From NCBI GenBank assembly GCA_004346725.1, contig SMDE01000016.1, positions 59,107-123,106 on the forward strand: 64,000 nucleotides of DNA. The letters run 5' to 3'. The position numbers and the translations under genes were made by a program. Numbering within the stretch: position 1 is the first letter of the stretch; every line of letters starts with the position of its first letter. The stretch comes from Phytobacter diazotrophicus. Its GTDB lineage: Bacteria; Pseudomonadota; Gammaproteobacteria; Enterobacterales; Enterobacteriaceae. The notes under the pieces are model-generated. The model made no database searches. It was given only the letters and a program-made list of their open reading frames with translations, and was not told where the DNA came from. Below are positions 1 through 8,419 of this stretch, one piece after another.

Positions 1-113
1 TAGATATAATACACCCCCAGGCCTGCGCCATACAGGGCACCGAAGGTTAACACTATGGATAATGCGTAAATGCCGATCCTGTGGTGGAGAGTTCTCAGTA
101 TTTGCAGTGGCAT
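1..113 (-). CDS. Partial membrane protein, N-terminal end only
   Basis: An open frame on the minus strand runs off the left edge. From the ATG at 113 it encodes a short polar start with basic and histidine residues (Arg-Thr-Leu-His-His-Arg) followed by a hydrophobic stretch, as in an N-terminal membrane anchor. An AGGGG sequence lies upstream, but its spacing suits neither this ATG nor an in-frame ATG at 125 well, so the start is uncertain. Too little is present to name a family. Confidence 0.3.
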   Translation of the reverse strand, partial: MPLQILRTLHHRIGIYALSIVLTFGALYGAGLGVYYI

Positions 114-420
114 TGTTGACAACATTCCCCTGTCTTTATGGTTATCCAACGTGCACGCTCGGTACAGTATTAACCCTATCCCAGTCATGCTCTCAGACCT
201 GAGAGGTAAACCGCACTTATCGTGATTATCGGCCATACTGCCCGGGACTTTATCTGTTATCGCTGTTCATTCCTGCGACCGTCGTCAACACCAGTGGAAT
301 GGCGCCATGAATTGCAAAAAAGTACCCTTTCAAAGATGAATGTTAAAAAGAGTGATTCCCGTAAAGATTCTCAAAGCAATACAATATTCGACACCCGTAA
401 ATATTTAAAAGAGAAATATC

Positions 421-702
421 TTAACGCCGATGCTGAGATTGACCGTGAATGGCCTGAGCACCGGTCGGTTCAGCAAGGGGGGTGATCAGGTTTGGTTTAA
501 CTTTAATGATGCACTGATTTGTCTGCGCCAGCGCGAGTATTTGCGTGGCGGTTAGTTGCTTAACCGTCTGAATTAATTCAATGTCCATGTTTAAAAAGCT
601 TTCGGCTTGTTTGGCATCTTCAGTTGCTACGCGTTGTGCCAGTAAAAGATATGACAAATTTAGATTGTGAATTTCTTTAAGGACAGGAACTTGTGTGGTC
701 AT
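421..702 (-). CDS. Orphan FlhD-like transcriptional regulator
   Basis: The 93-residue product resembles FlhD over its first 65-70 residues. It has the hallmark NLSYLLLAQR block near residues 14-24 and a LAQTNQ block near 58-63 that matches LAETNQ of FlhD. FlhD is normally 116-119 residues and acts as a heteromer with FlhC to activate flagellar class II promoters. Here the C-terminal part is short and unlike FlhD, and no flhC-like frame follows on the minus strand in the 420 bases before the edge. It may be a divergent stand-alone regulator, perhaps acting on or titrating the main flagellar regulator, or a decaying copy. No clear ribosome binding site is seen before the ATG at 702. Confidence 0.55.
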   Translation of the reverse strand: MTTQVPVLKEIHNLNLSYLLLAQRVATEDAKQAESFLNMDIELIQTVKQLTATQILALAQTNQCIIKVKPNLITPLAEPTGAQAIHGQSQHRR

Positions 703-1311
703 TTATACGCCGGATTAAGAAACGGAAGAGAGAGGTGTTCACCAGGAAAACCCGCTGCTGTTATGATACATGCAAAATACAACTTTCGTGTGAAAATTTA
801 CATTATTTTCACAATGCGGTTATATCTGGCCCGAAAATATTTCCAGAATGTCATCCTGAGAATGGGTTAATAATGAAAGTCATTCGCGTTGGCGTTACGG
901 AAATTATGTTTCTATAACAGAGAAAGTATCGCGACTGGCAATGTGCCATTAGCCGTTTTTAACGGTATCTACACGGTCCTGGCCGTTGCCCGCCTCCCTA
1001 AGGCACGAGTCGCGCATCAGAAACTTACCATTTTCACCTGACATATATATTTCCACCTTATAGCGTCTCCATTTCCCTATTTCGCATATACGAAAACGAA
1101 GAGGTATGAACCCTTAATCTGACCAGGATCAAAAACCATTTCGCAGGATTAATATAAAAAGACAGTGTATTTCACCAGCAATGCCTCTAATTGCATTTTT
1201 CAGCTTAGCTTATGCGTAAGCAGTTAATATATTTATTACCAAAAAATCTTTTTAGTCACACTTCATTTATTACTAGAGTTGGTTTCCGGACAATTTTGAA
1301 GGAAAACAACC
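703..1311. other. Intergenic region upstream of the dioxygenase operon
   Basis: About 600 bases without a convincing gene. The part from about 1040 to 1300 is AT-rich, as expected for a promoter region serving the operon that begins at 1312. No operator of a recognised regulator could be assigned. Confidence 0.4.
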
Positions 1312-2268
1312 ATGACCTCAACCCAGCGCATTGCCCGTCACGATACTGATTTACTGGAAATTCACCCCGTTGCCGGAAATATTGGCGCGGAGATACGCAA
1401 TATTTCGCTTTCGGCTGATCTTGATGATAACCATATTCAGCAAATTGAAAATGCACTCGTAAAATATAAGGTTTTATTCTTCCGTAAACAGCATCATTTG
1501 ACCGATGAAGCCCATCAGGCCTTCGGTACGCGTCTGGGTAAGATCGTGGCGCATCCTACGGTGCCGTCGCCTGCGGGCACTAAATTGTTCGAGCTGGATG
1601 CCTCCAAAGGTGGTGGTCGGGCAGACTCCTGGCACACCGATGTCACCTTTGTGGATGCTTTCCCGAAAATATCCATTCTGCGCGGTGTCACCATCCCGGA
1701 ATATGGTGGTGATACCGTCTGGGCGAATACCGCATTAGCCTATGAATTATTGCCGGAATCGTTAAAACAATTTGTCGGTACACTGCGCGCTATTCACAGT
1801 AATAATTACGACTACGGCGCAGAACGTATTGTCACCGAAGAACATCGCCTTAATCACCATAAAAATGTTTTTGTCTCTTCTGTATGGGAAGCGGAACATC
1901 CGGTAGTACATGTTCATCCGGTAACCGGCGAGCGCGCCTTATTACTTGGTCACTTTGTGAAAAAACTGGTCGGCTTTAACAGCCGTGAATCGGCACAGCT
2001 TTTTGAATTACTGCAAAACCGTATTACCCGCCTGGAAAATACCGTACGCTGGCAGTGGCAGCAGGACGATGTGGTTATCTGGGATAACCGCAGCACTCAG
2101 CATTACGCCGTCAATGATTATGGCAACCAGCCACGTCTGGTCCGTCGCGTCACCATTGAAGGCGAACCGGCCGTCGCCATTGACGGCAGCCGTAGCCGCA
2201 CCGTAACCCGTCCGCAGGATGCCGTAAACGATACCCCAGACAGGGAAGTGAACTATGCAGCGTCGTGA
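1312..2268 (+). CDS. TauD/TfdA-family 2-oxoglutarate-dependent dioxygenase
   Basis: A 318-residue non-haem Fe(II)/2-oxoglutarate oxygenase of the taurine dioxygenase family. The iron-binding triad is visible as His108-x-Asp110 (in SWHTDVTF) and the distal His264 (in STQHYAVND), with Arg275 eleven residues later where TauD binds 2-oxoglutarate. Length is normal for the family. An AAGGA sequence precedes the ATG. The next gene starts inside its last codons. Enzymes of this fold oxidise sulfonates, sulfate esters, phosphonates or phenoxyacetates. The attached carbohydrate-type ABC importer suggests a sugar-like or polyol-like substrate carrying such a group, but the substrate cannot be read from the sequence. 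Confidence 0.85.
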   Translation: MTSTQRIARHDTDLLEIHPVAGNIGAEIRNISLSADLDDNHIQQIENALVKYKVLFFRKQHHLTDEAHQAFGTRLGKIVAHPTVPSPAGTKLFELDASKGGGRADSWHTDVTFVDAFPKISILRGVTIPEYGGDTVWANTALAYELLPESLKQFVGTLRAIHSNNYDYGAERIVTEEHRLNHHKNVFVSSVWEAEHPVVHVHPVTGERALLLGHFVKKLVGFNSRESAQLFELLQNRITRLENTVRWQWQQDDVVIWDNRSTQHYAVNDYGNQPRLVRRVTIEGEPAVAIDGSRSRTVTRPQDAVNDTPDREVNYAAS

Positions 2269-3583
2269 TTTACTCAAAGCCATGGCGGCGTTCGGGGTCT
2301 ACAGCATGATCCCGGCTATCGCGCGGGGGGCAAATCTGGCCCGCAAATATGATGGCGTGACGCTCAATGTCTCTACCTTCAGTACCGCCTGGCCGCAACT
2401 GATTCGCCAGTGGCTGCCGGAATTTGAAGCCCTGACCGGGGCAAAAGTGCAGCTCGATACGCCTGCCTTCCCGGTTTATAACCAGCGTGCCGACCTGGAG
2501 CTGTCGACACGCGGATCGGCCTATGACGTGGTCAACGTCACCTTTATCTACACCAGCCGCTGGATCAATGCGGGTTGGCTGACCCCGCTGGATGAGTTTG
2601 TCGCCAATCCCAATCTCACGCCGGCTGACTGGGGGTTACAGGATTTTCTGCCTGCTACCCTGGCGGCGGAAACCGGACGCGATGGCAAATTGTACGGCAT
2701 CCCTTATGTGGTGGAAGCCATGCTGACCGGGGCCTCACGCTATGACCTGATTCAACAGGCCGGGCTGGCATTCCCGAAAACCACCGATGATCTGGTGAAG
2801 GTTCTACAGGCGGTGAACAAGAAAGAACGCGTCGCCGGGTATGTCACCGACAACCACTATGGCTGGACCTTTATTCCCTATCTGCAGGCCTTTGGCGGCA
2901 ACGTGTTCCGCGCGCCGCCGGATGACCTGTTCCCGACGCTGGATACCCCGGAAGCGGTGCAGGCGGCTGACTATTTTGCCCGCCTTATTCGCGAGTTTGG
3001 CCCGAACGGCGGCATCACCTATACCGCCGACCAGTCCTTGCAGGCGCTAAAACAGGGAAGGGTGAACCTCTCTGACGCCAGCCAGACCTACCTTGCACAA
3101 CTGGGCAATGCGGAAAGCTCGCGCACCCTGAACACGGCTCATTTTGGCCCAATGGTCAACGGGCCAAAAGGGTGGTTCCCCGGCATGGCGACCCATGCGC
3201 TGGGTATCCCGGCAGGTTCGAAAAATAAAGAGGCGGCGTGGGCGTTTATCCAGTGGGCGCTTTCGAAACAGAACACGGCACGCACGCTGGCCGCCGGATA
3301 CGGCTCACCGACCCGGCGCAGCGATATCGACTCGCCGGTGTTCCGTTCTAAGCAGGTGATCAACGGCGTCGATCTGGCGCAGCTTTCCATTGATGCCATC
3401 GACCAGGCGGGCAAGGGCGGTTACATGAAATACCGCACCGTGGAGTTTTATCCGCAGGTTGATCAGCAATTGAACAAAGCTATTGCGCTGATTGCCTCCG
3501 GCCAGCTTTCGGCAAAAGAGGCGATGGCCCAGGCGCAGGCCGGGACGATTGCGGATTTAAAACGCGCCGGGGCGAAGATTTAG
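2255..3583 (+). CDS. Extracellular solute-binding protein, carbohydrate (MalE/UgpB) type, Tat signal
   Basis: A 442-residue family 1 solute-binding protein. The N terminus carries a twin-arginine motif (QRRDLLK at residues 2-8) and then a hydrophobic stretch ending near ARG, so export by Tat is likely; that is less usual than Sec export for this family. The mature part has the typical two-lobed binding-protein pattern. The start codon overlaps the dioxygenase gene by 14 bases, implying translational coupling. It should capture the operon's substrate in the periplasm for the permeases encoded from 3799 onward. Confidence 0.85.
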   Translation: MQRRDLLKAMAAFGVYSMIPAIARGANLARKYDGVTLNVSTFSTAWPQLIRQWLPEFEALTGAKVQLDTPAFPVYNQRADLELSTRGSAYDVVNVTFIYTSRWINAGWLTPLDEFVANPNLTPADWGLQDFLPATLAAETGRDGKLYGIPYVVEAMLTGASRYDLIQQAGLAFPKTTDDLVKVLQAVNKKERVAGYVTDNHYGWTFIPYLQAFGGNVFRAPPDDLFPTLDTPEAVQAADYFARLIREFGPNGGITYTADQSLQALKQGRVNLSDASQTYLAQLGNAESSRTLNTAHFGPMVNGPKGWFPGMATHALGIPAGSKNKEAAWAFIQWALSKQNTARTLAAGYGSPTRRSDIDSPVFRSKQVINGVDLAQLSIDAIDQAGKGGYMKYRTVEFYPQVDQQLNKAIALIASGQLSAKEAMAQAQAGTIADLKRAGAKI

Positions 3584-3785
3584 AGCCTGAATACAGGCTA
3601 TTTTATTTGCCATTTTGGCCCTGGGCAGGGCTCACACAAAACGCATAGCGTTTTGAACGCCCGTTAGGGCGGCCCGGAGGGTGTGCGAAGCTAATAATCC
3701 TCACGCACTTCAAGTACGCTCCGGTTGTTCCGCGCTGTCCGGGTCCAAACTGCCTGCAACAATTACGCCTGTAGTTCAGGCTCTA
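3582..3785. repeat. Intergenic element with 11-bp terminal inverted repeats, MITE-like
   Basis: The 204 bases between the solute-binding protein and the first permease begin with TAGAGCCTGAA and end with its exact reverse complement. Inside are further hairpin-forming stretches, for example AAAACGCATAGCGTTTT and GCCCGTTAGGGC. The block splits an otherwise tight operon. I recall similar GC-rich intergenic blocks in other enteric genomes but cannot name the family. Confidence 0.5.
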
Positions 3786-3798
3786 TGGAATTGAAACG

Positions 3799-4701
3799 AT
3801 GGCACAACTCAAAAGCTGGCGTCAGCGCCAGCATTACGCCTGGCTGCTGGGGTTATCGCCGTCGCTTGTGGTGCTGACGCTGTTAACCCTGGTCCCGGCG
3901 GCGGCGCTGCTGGTCACCAGCCTCACGCCGTTCAGCCTGACTAACCCGGAAGCGACATTCACCTTTAGTAACCCACTGGTGAACTATCAGCAGTTACTGC
4001 ATGACGACCGCTTTCTCAACTCGCTGGTGACGCAGCTTAAGCTATCGGTGGTGAGCGTCTTCTTCCAGGTGCTGATCGGACTGCTGCTGGCGCTGCTGCT
4101 GAATGGCTCATCGCGGCTGCTCAACGGGGTGCGTACTTTGTTGCTCATCCCTATGGTACTGCCGCCGATTATCGTGGCGCTGATCTGGAAAATTATCTAC
4201 ACCCCGGACATCAGCCCGCTGCACCAGATTCTGGAGCGCATCAACCTGCCGCTGAACTCGCTTATCGCCAACCCGGACACCGCGCTGTGGGCGATAGTGG
4301 TGGCCGATGTCTGGCAGTGGTTTCCGTTCACCATGCTGATGGTGCTGGCGGCCCTGCAAATGGTGCCCGGTGAACCGCGCGAAGCGGCAAGCCTCGACGG
4401 TGCCTCGTCGTTCAACATCTTCCGCTACATCGTATTGCCGCACCTCAAACCGGTACTGGCGGTGTGCATTCTGTTTCGTCTGATCGACAGCTTCAAAGCC
4501 TTTCCGCTGATTTACATCCTCACGGACGGCGGACCGGGCTCGGTGACAGAAGTCACTAACTACTACGGTTTTATTCAGGCTTTTAACTTTTCCTGGTGGG
4601 GATACGGCAGCGCCATCGCGGTGGTGATCCTGGTCGGGGTGTTTATTTTAAGCTGGCTGATTGGCCGTGCGGGGTGGAATGATGACAGTACAGCACACTG
4701 A
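3799..4701 (+). CDS. ABC transporter permease, MalF/UgpA type
   Basis: A 300-residue inner-membrane protein with about six hydrophobic segments. The conserved cytoplasmic EAA loop (EPREAASLDGAS...LP, near residues 194-216) docks to the ATPase. It is the first of two permeases of a carbohydrate-uptake ABC importer with the binding protein at 2255 and the ATPase at 5551. It follows the 204-base repeat-like insert and its end overlaps the next permease gene. Confidence 0.88.
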   Translation: MAQLKSWRQRQHYAWLLGLSPSLVVLTLLTLVPAAALLVTSLTPFSLTNPEATFTFSNPLVNYQQLLHDDRFLNSLVTQLKLSVVSVFFQVLIGLLLALLLNGSSRLLNGVRTLLLIPMVLPPIIVALIWKIIYTPDISPLHQILERINLPLNSLIANPDTALWAIVVADVWQWFPFTMLMVLAALQMVPGEPREAASLDGASSFNIFRYIVLPHLKPVLAVCILFRLIDSFKAFPLIYILTDGGPGSVTEVTNYYGFIQAFNFSWWGYGSAIAVVILVGVFILSWLIGRAGWNDDSTAH

Positions 4702-5548
4702 TGAACGCCGTCCGCTCGCGTTCACCGTTACGCGGCGCAAGAAGTGGCGTTTCAAAGGCAAACGCACGCTGGCGGCGTTACTGCTGCTGGTGTTGTTTCT
4801 CGCACCTTTCCTGTGGATGGTCATCATGTCGTTGCGCCCGTCGATGGATGCGTTCGACCTGACGCTGTTTTTCACGCCCACGCTGGAGGCGTATCGCCAG
4901 TTGATTGCCGGGAATTTCCTGCAGCCGTTTGGCAACAGCCTGATAGTCAGCGTGATTTCCACGGTATTTTCGCTCCTGCTCGGCGTACCTGCCGCCTGGG
5001 TGCTGACGCGCTGGCGTTTTCGCGCTCGTCGTTATGTGGCGCTGTGGATCCTGGTGACGCGCATGGCGCCACCCATCGCCTTTACCATTCCGTTCTTTCT
5101 CGCCTTTCGCTGGCTTGGCCTGCAGGACACCATTATCGGACTGGCGATTGTCTATCTCACCTTTAACCTAGCGGTCGTTATCTGGCTGATGCAGACCTTC
5201 TTTGCCGCCATTCCGGTCACGCTGGAAGAGGCGGCGTGGATGGATGGCTGCTCCCTGTGGGGCAGTTTCTGGCGGGTGTCGCTGCCGCTGGTCAAACCGG
5301 GCCTCGCGGCGACTGCCATTCTCTGTTTCATCTTCTCGTGGAACGACTTTTTCTACGCCCTGATTTTAACCCGTACTAACGCTATTACCGCCCCGGTCGC
5401 CATTGTGAATTTCCTGCAATACGAAGGGTGGGAGTGGAGCAAAATCGCCGCCAGCGGCACGCTGGTGATGTTGCCGGTGGTTGCCTTCACCCTGCTGGTG
5501 CGGCGCTATCTGGTACAGGGCTTAACCGCTGGTGGACTTAAGGATTAA
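4682..5548 (+). CDS. ABC transporter permease, MalG/UgpE type
   Basis: The second inner-membrane permease of the importer, about 288 residues, with an EAA loop (LEEAAWMDGCS...LP) in its C-terminal half. The open frame extends back to a TTG at 4661. The paired ATG codons at 4679 and 4682, just after a GGGGTGGA sequence, are better starts, and the second is chosen. Either way the gene overlaps the end of the first permease, so the two are translationally coupled. Confidence 0.85.
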   Translation: MTVQHTDERRPLAFTVTRRKKWRFKGKRTLAALLLLVLFLAPFLWMVIMSLRPSMDAFDLTLFFTPTLEAYRQLIAGNFLQPFGNSLIVSVISTVFSLLLGVPAAWVLTRWRFRARRYVALWILVTRMAPPIAFTIPFFLAFRWLGLQDTIIGLAIVYLTFNLAVVIWLMQTFFAAIPVTLEEAAWMDGCSLWGSFWRVSLPLVKPGLAATAILCFIFSWNDFFYALILTRTNAITAPVAIVNFLQYEGWEWSKIAASGTLVMLPVVAFTLLVRRYLVQGLTAGGLKD

Positions 5549-5550
5549 TA

Positions 5551-6612
5551 ATGGCAACCCTGACACTCAACAACATCGCAAAACGTTTTAACGGGCAGAC
5601 CATTATCCCTGGTCTGGATTTGACCATTCACCACGGCGAATTTATTGCCCTGGTGGGGCCGTCCGGCTGTGGAAAGTCAACGCTGCTGCGTATGATTGCC
5701 GGGCTGGAGGGTATCGACGGCGGCGAGCTGATTCTGGACGGCGAGGTGATTAACGATCTCTCGCCACAGGAGCGTAACATGGCGATGGTCTTTCAGAACT
5801 ACGCGCTCTATCCGCACATGACGGTGGCGGATAACCTCGGTTTCTCGCTCAAAATGCAGGGCGTGGCGAAGGCGAAAATTGACAGCCAGGTGCGCCAGGC
5901 CGCCGACACGTTAGGGCTGACGCCGCTGCTGGCGCGTAAACCGTCGCAGCTTTCCGGCGGGCAGCGCCAGCGCGTGGCAATGGGCCGCGCGATCCTGCGC
6001 CATCCGCGTCTGTTCCTGTTTGATGAGCCGCTCTCTAACCTCGACGCCAAACTGCGCGTGGAGCTGCGCACTGAAATCAAGGCGCTGCATCAGCGGCTTA
6101 ACACCACCATGATTTACGTCACCCACGATCAGATTGAGGCCATGACCATGGCCGACCGTATCGTGGTGCTGCGCGACGGGCATATTGAGCAGGTGGGCAC
6201 GCCGCTGGAGTTGTACGACCGCCCGGCCAACGCCTTTGTGGCGAGCTTTATCGGTTCGCCGTCGATGAACCTGTTCACCGGACACGTGGAGCGGCCTGGT
6301 ATCGTGATGACCGATGACGGCATTGCCCTGCCGGTAGCCCAGACGCCGGGGCTGGATATCGGGCAGCGAGTGCTCTACGGGGTGCGACCACAGCACTTTG
6401 TGCTGACGCCGGGGGCGTCGATCGATGCCCATGTCAACGTGGTGGAACCCACCGGTTCGGAGACGCAGATTCTGCTCAATATCGGCCAGCAAAAAGTGAC
6501 CACGCTGTTTCATCAACGCGTGGCGGCACTGCCGGGTGAAACGCTGAAAATCCTGCCGGATGCCCGTCATGCTCATCTGTTTGATGCCGCAAGCGGCGTG
6601 CGACTCAATTAA
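5551..6612 (+). CDS. ABC transporter ATPase, MalK/UgpC type
   Basis: A 353-residue nucleotide-binding subunit. It shows Walker A (GPSGCGKST, 36-44), the LSGGQ signature (134-138), Walker B (LFLFDEP, 154-160) and a switch histidine in the VTHDQ motif. A C-terminal extension beyond about residue 240 matches the TOBE/OB regulatory domain of the MalK group. It starts two bases after the second permease and powers uptake. The operon has one ATPase gene for two permeases, as in maltose-type importers. Confidence 0.9.
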   Translation: MATLTLNNIAKRFNGQTIIPGLDLTIHHGEFIALVGPSGCGKSTLLRMIAGLEGIDGGELILDGEVINDLSPQERNMAMVFQNYALYPHMTVADNLGFSLKMQGVAKAKIDSQVRQAADTLGLTPLLARKPSQLSGGQRQRVAMGRAILRHPRLFLFDEPLSNLDAKLRVELRTEIKALHQRLNTTMIYVTHDQIEAMTMADRIVVLRDGHIEQVGTPLELYDRPANAFVASFIGSPSMNLFTGHVERPGIVMTDDGIALPVAQTPGLDIGQRVLYGVRPQHFVLTPGASIDAHVNVVEPTGSETQILLNIGQQKVTTLFHQRVAALPGETLKILPDARHAHLFDAASGVRLN

Positions 6613-6625
6613 CGCTGAGGGAGGT

Positions 6626-6848
6626 AATGAACAGGAAAGCGATTGTCTTTGGCGTCGATGGATTAATGATGCCGCCTGTCAAAAAGTCACTGCCGCAACC
6701 GCGCCTGTAGATGTGTCGCGTGACGTTGTCACTTAATGTCAAAGCCCATGGGCATGTCACCTTATCCCAGGGGGAGGAGCGTGACAGGCGGGCGCAACCA
6801 TTGCTTATCGGCCTGGCGTCAAACGCGCTACCCTCGACGGTTCTATAA
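6626..6848 (+). pseudogene. Remnants of a deleted gene, possibly of the alkaline phosphatase superfamily
   Basis: Just after the ATPase, a good ribosome site (GGGAGG) precedes an ATG at 6626. The frame opens with MNRKAIVFGVDGLMMP, resembling the metal-binding start of nucleotide pyrophosphatase/alkaline phosphatase proteins (V-x-G-V/I-D-G-L), and stops after about 27 codons. In another frame, near 6740-6848, an open stretch of about 34 codons ending in TAA looks like the tail of a coding sequence. The simplest reading is an internal deletion that left both ends of one gene. The family assignment rests on a short motif. Confidence 0.4.
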
Positions 6849-6882
6849 TGCAGGCGTTACTGGCGCCAGATGGGACAGAAAG

Positions 6883-7644
6883 ATGACCGAACATCGTTAT
6901 ACCCGTTACGGGAGTTTGCAAAACAAAGTGGTGGTGATCACCGGCGGGGCCAGCGGGATTGGCGCGGATCTGGTGACGGCGTTTCGCCAGCAGGAGAGCC
7001 GGGTACATTTTCTGGATATCGATATGACGGCGGGGAGTGCGCTGGCGCAGGCTCGTGGCGCCTGTTTTCATCCGGTCGATGTGCGAAATATTGCCGCGTT
7101 GCGCGAGGCCATCAACAACATTGCCGCCCAGGAAGGCCGCATTGATGTGCTGATCAATAACGCCGCCCGTGACGACCGGACCGATACCTTCACGGTGGAA
7201 CCGGAGGCCTGGCGCGAGAGCCTGGCGGTGAACCTTGATCACCAATTCTTTGCCAGCCAGGCCGTTGCCGCGCTGATGCAAAAAGGCGAGGGCGGCAACA
7301 TCATTCTGACCAGCTCCACCAGCTTTATGAAGGGCAGACCGGGCATGTCCGGTTACACCACGTCAAAGGCGGCGATTGTTGGGCTAAGCCAGACGCTGGC
7401 GCGCGAACTGGGGCCATCGGGCATTCGCGTTAACTGCATCGTACCGGGGGCGATTTCCACCCCGCGTCAGCAGGCGCTGTGGCGCACGCCGGAATCCGAA
7501 AAGGAGATCCAGGCCATGCAGTCGCTGGATATCACCCTTGAAGGCCGGGACGTTGCCGCCATGGCGCTGTTTGTCGCCTCCGATGACGCCCGTGGCTGTA
7601 CCGGAGGGCTCTTTTTTATCGACGCCGGTATCCGCCTGGTGTGA
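6883..7644 (+). CDS. Short-chain dehydrogenase/reductase (SDR)
   Basis: A 253-residue classical SDR oxidoreductase using NAD(P). The Rossmann motif TGGASGIG is at residues 20-27, NNAA near 92-95, and the catalytic Ser (144/145), Tyr158 and Lys162 (YTTSK) are all present. The open frame extends upstream to 6736. The ATG at 6883 gives the usual length and starts just before the conserved domain, so it is chosen. As the last gene of the operon it probably oxidises or reduces the sugar- or alcohol-like product released by the dioxygenase or taken up by the ABC system. No substrate can be assigned. Confidence 0.85.
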   Translation: MTEHRYTRYGSLQNKVVVITGGASGIGADLVTAFRQQESRVHFLDIDMTAGSALAQARGACFHPVDVRNIAALREAINNIAAQEGRIDVLINNAARDDRTDTFTVEPEAWRESLAVNLDHQFFASQAVAALMQKGEGGNIILTSSTSFMKGRPGMSGYTTSKAAIVGLSQTLARELGPSGIRVNCIVPGAISTPRQQALWRTPESEKEIQAMQSLDITLEGRDVAAMALFVASDDARGCTGGLFFIDAGIRLV

Positions 7645-7652
7645 CCGCATCT

Positions 7653-8045
7653 TCACCCCCGCACGCTGGCCGCGCGCACGTGCAGGGTGCGCCGGGGCGT
7701 CGTGATGATAGTGGTGACGACGCCCACAATATGCGCGCCTTCCTCCTCATCAATGTATACCGTGCGATAGTTTTCGTTCTCTGCCACCAGGCGCGGCGGT
7801 AAGAGGCGTAAACGCCGGACGGTAAAACCGCTCAGCAGGCGGGCGACGACGATATCGCCATCCGCCGGTTGCAGGCTGCTGTCCACCAACAGTAAGGAGC
7901 CGGGCAGGATCGCCGCGCCGCACATGGCATCGCTGGCGGTGCGCAGCACATAGGTTGCTGACGGGTGGCTAATCAAGTGTGCCACCAGGTCGATCGCGCC
8001 TTCGATGTAATCGGCCGCCGGGCTGGGAAAAGCGCTGGTTGTCAT
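7653..8045 (-). CDS. UmuD'-like protein lacking cleavage site and catalytic dyad
   Basis: The 130-residue product begins MTTSAFPSPAADY and aligns with E. coli UmuD from just after its Cys24-Gly25 cleavage site. It therefore looks like ready-made UmuD'. UmuD' is the form that joins UmuC in DNA polymerase V for SOS translesion synthesis. The position of the nucleophile Ser60 of UmuD is Ala40 here (SDAM instead of GDSM), and Lys97 is replaced by Arg (FTVRR at 74-78), so self-cleavage should be impossible. The start at 8045 is supported by GGGAG upstream. A perfect LexA box lies about 117 bases upstream. No umuC follows; the gene converges on the SDR gene nine bases away. A role modulating a UmuC encoded elsewhere is inference. 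Confidence 0.8.
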   Translation of the reverse strand: MTTSAFPSPAADYIEGAIDLVAHLISHPSATYVLRTASDAMCGAAILPGSLLLVDSSLQPADGDIVVARLLSGFTVRRLRLLPPRLVAENENYRTVYIDEEEGAHIVGVVTTIITTPRRTLHVRAASVRG

Positions 8046-8161
8046 TGCATGTCGCTCCCACGTAATGGCAGGCATAAGACTGCCTGACAAACCTGTAGAC
8101 GTCCTGATAAAGGTGAGGCTTGCGCCGCTGATACATCCATGATGACTGTTTTTATGTATTA

Positions 8162-8177
8162 CTGTGTTTATATACAG
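8162..8177 (-). promoter_or_regulatory. LexA (SOS) box
   Basis: CTGT-N8-ACAG with an AT-rich core, a perfect match to the enterobacterial LexA operator. It lies in the gap between the UmuD'-like gene (minus) and the AI-2E family gene (plus). It most plausibly controls the UmuD'-like gene. Confidence 0.8.
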
Positions 8178-8419
8178 TATCGCCAAAAAGGAGTATCGAT
8201 CAAGCCGCCTCGCTGCGATTTTTGTGAAGGGATTGATGGCACAAGGATTTTTGTCAGGTGATGAAAAAATGCGCGATTCGGGTATTTCTGGCCCTCGTCT
8301 GGCCGCAGGCAACCATGAGAATAATAAGGGAAAAAACGCTATTTTATTATTTCGCGGCGGTGGACGTTTTTTACATTCACTGGGCCAGCCACTACACTTA
8401 GCAGCAGTTTAACCATTGG

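Noticed and set aside
222..485. 87-codon plus-strand frame overlapping the FlhD-like gene
   Set aside because: The last 49 codons from an ATG at about 336 are protein-like, but there is no ribosome site or recognised family, and the overlap favours the FlhD-like gene. Not certain.
8164..8412. 82-codon plus-strand frame upstream of the AI-2E family gene
   Set aside because: It starts inside the LexA box region, has no ribosome site and does not resemble a protein family.
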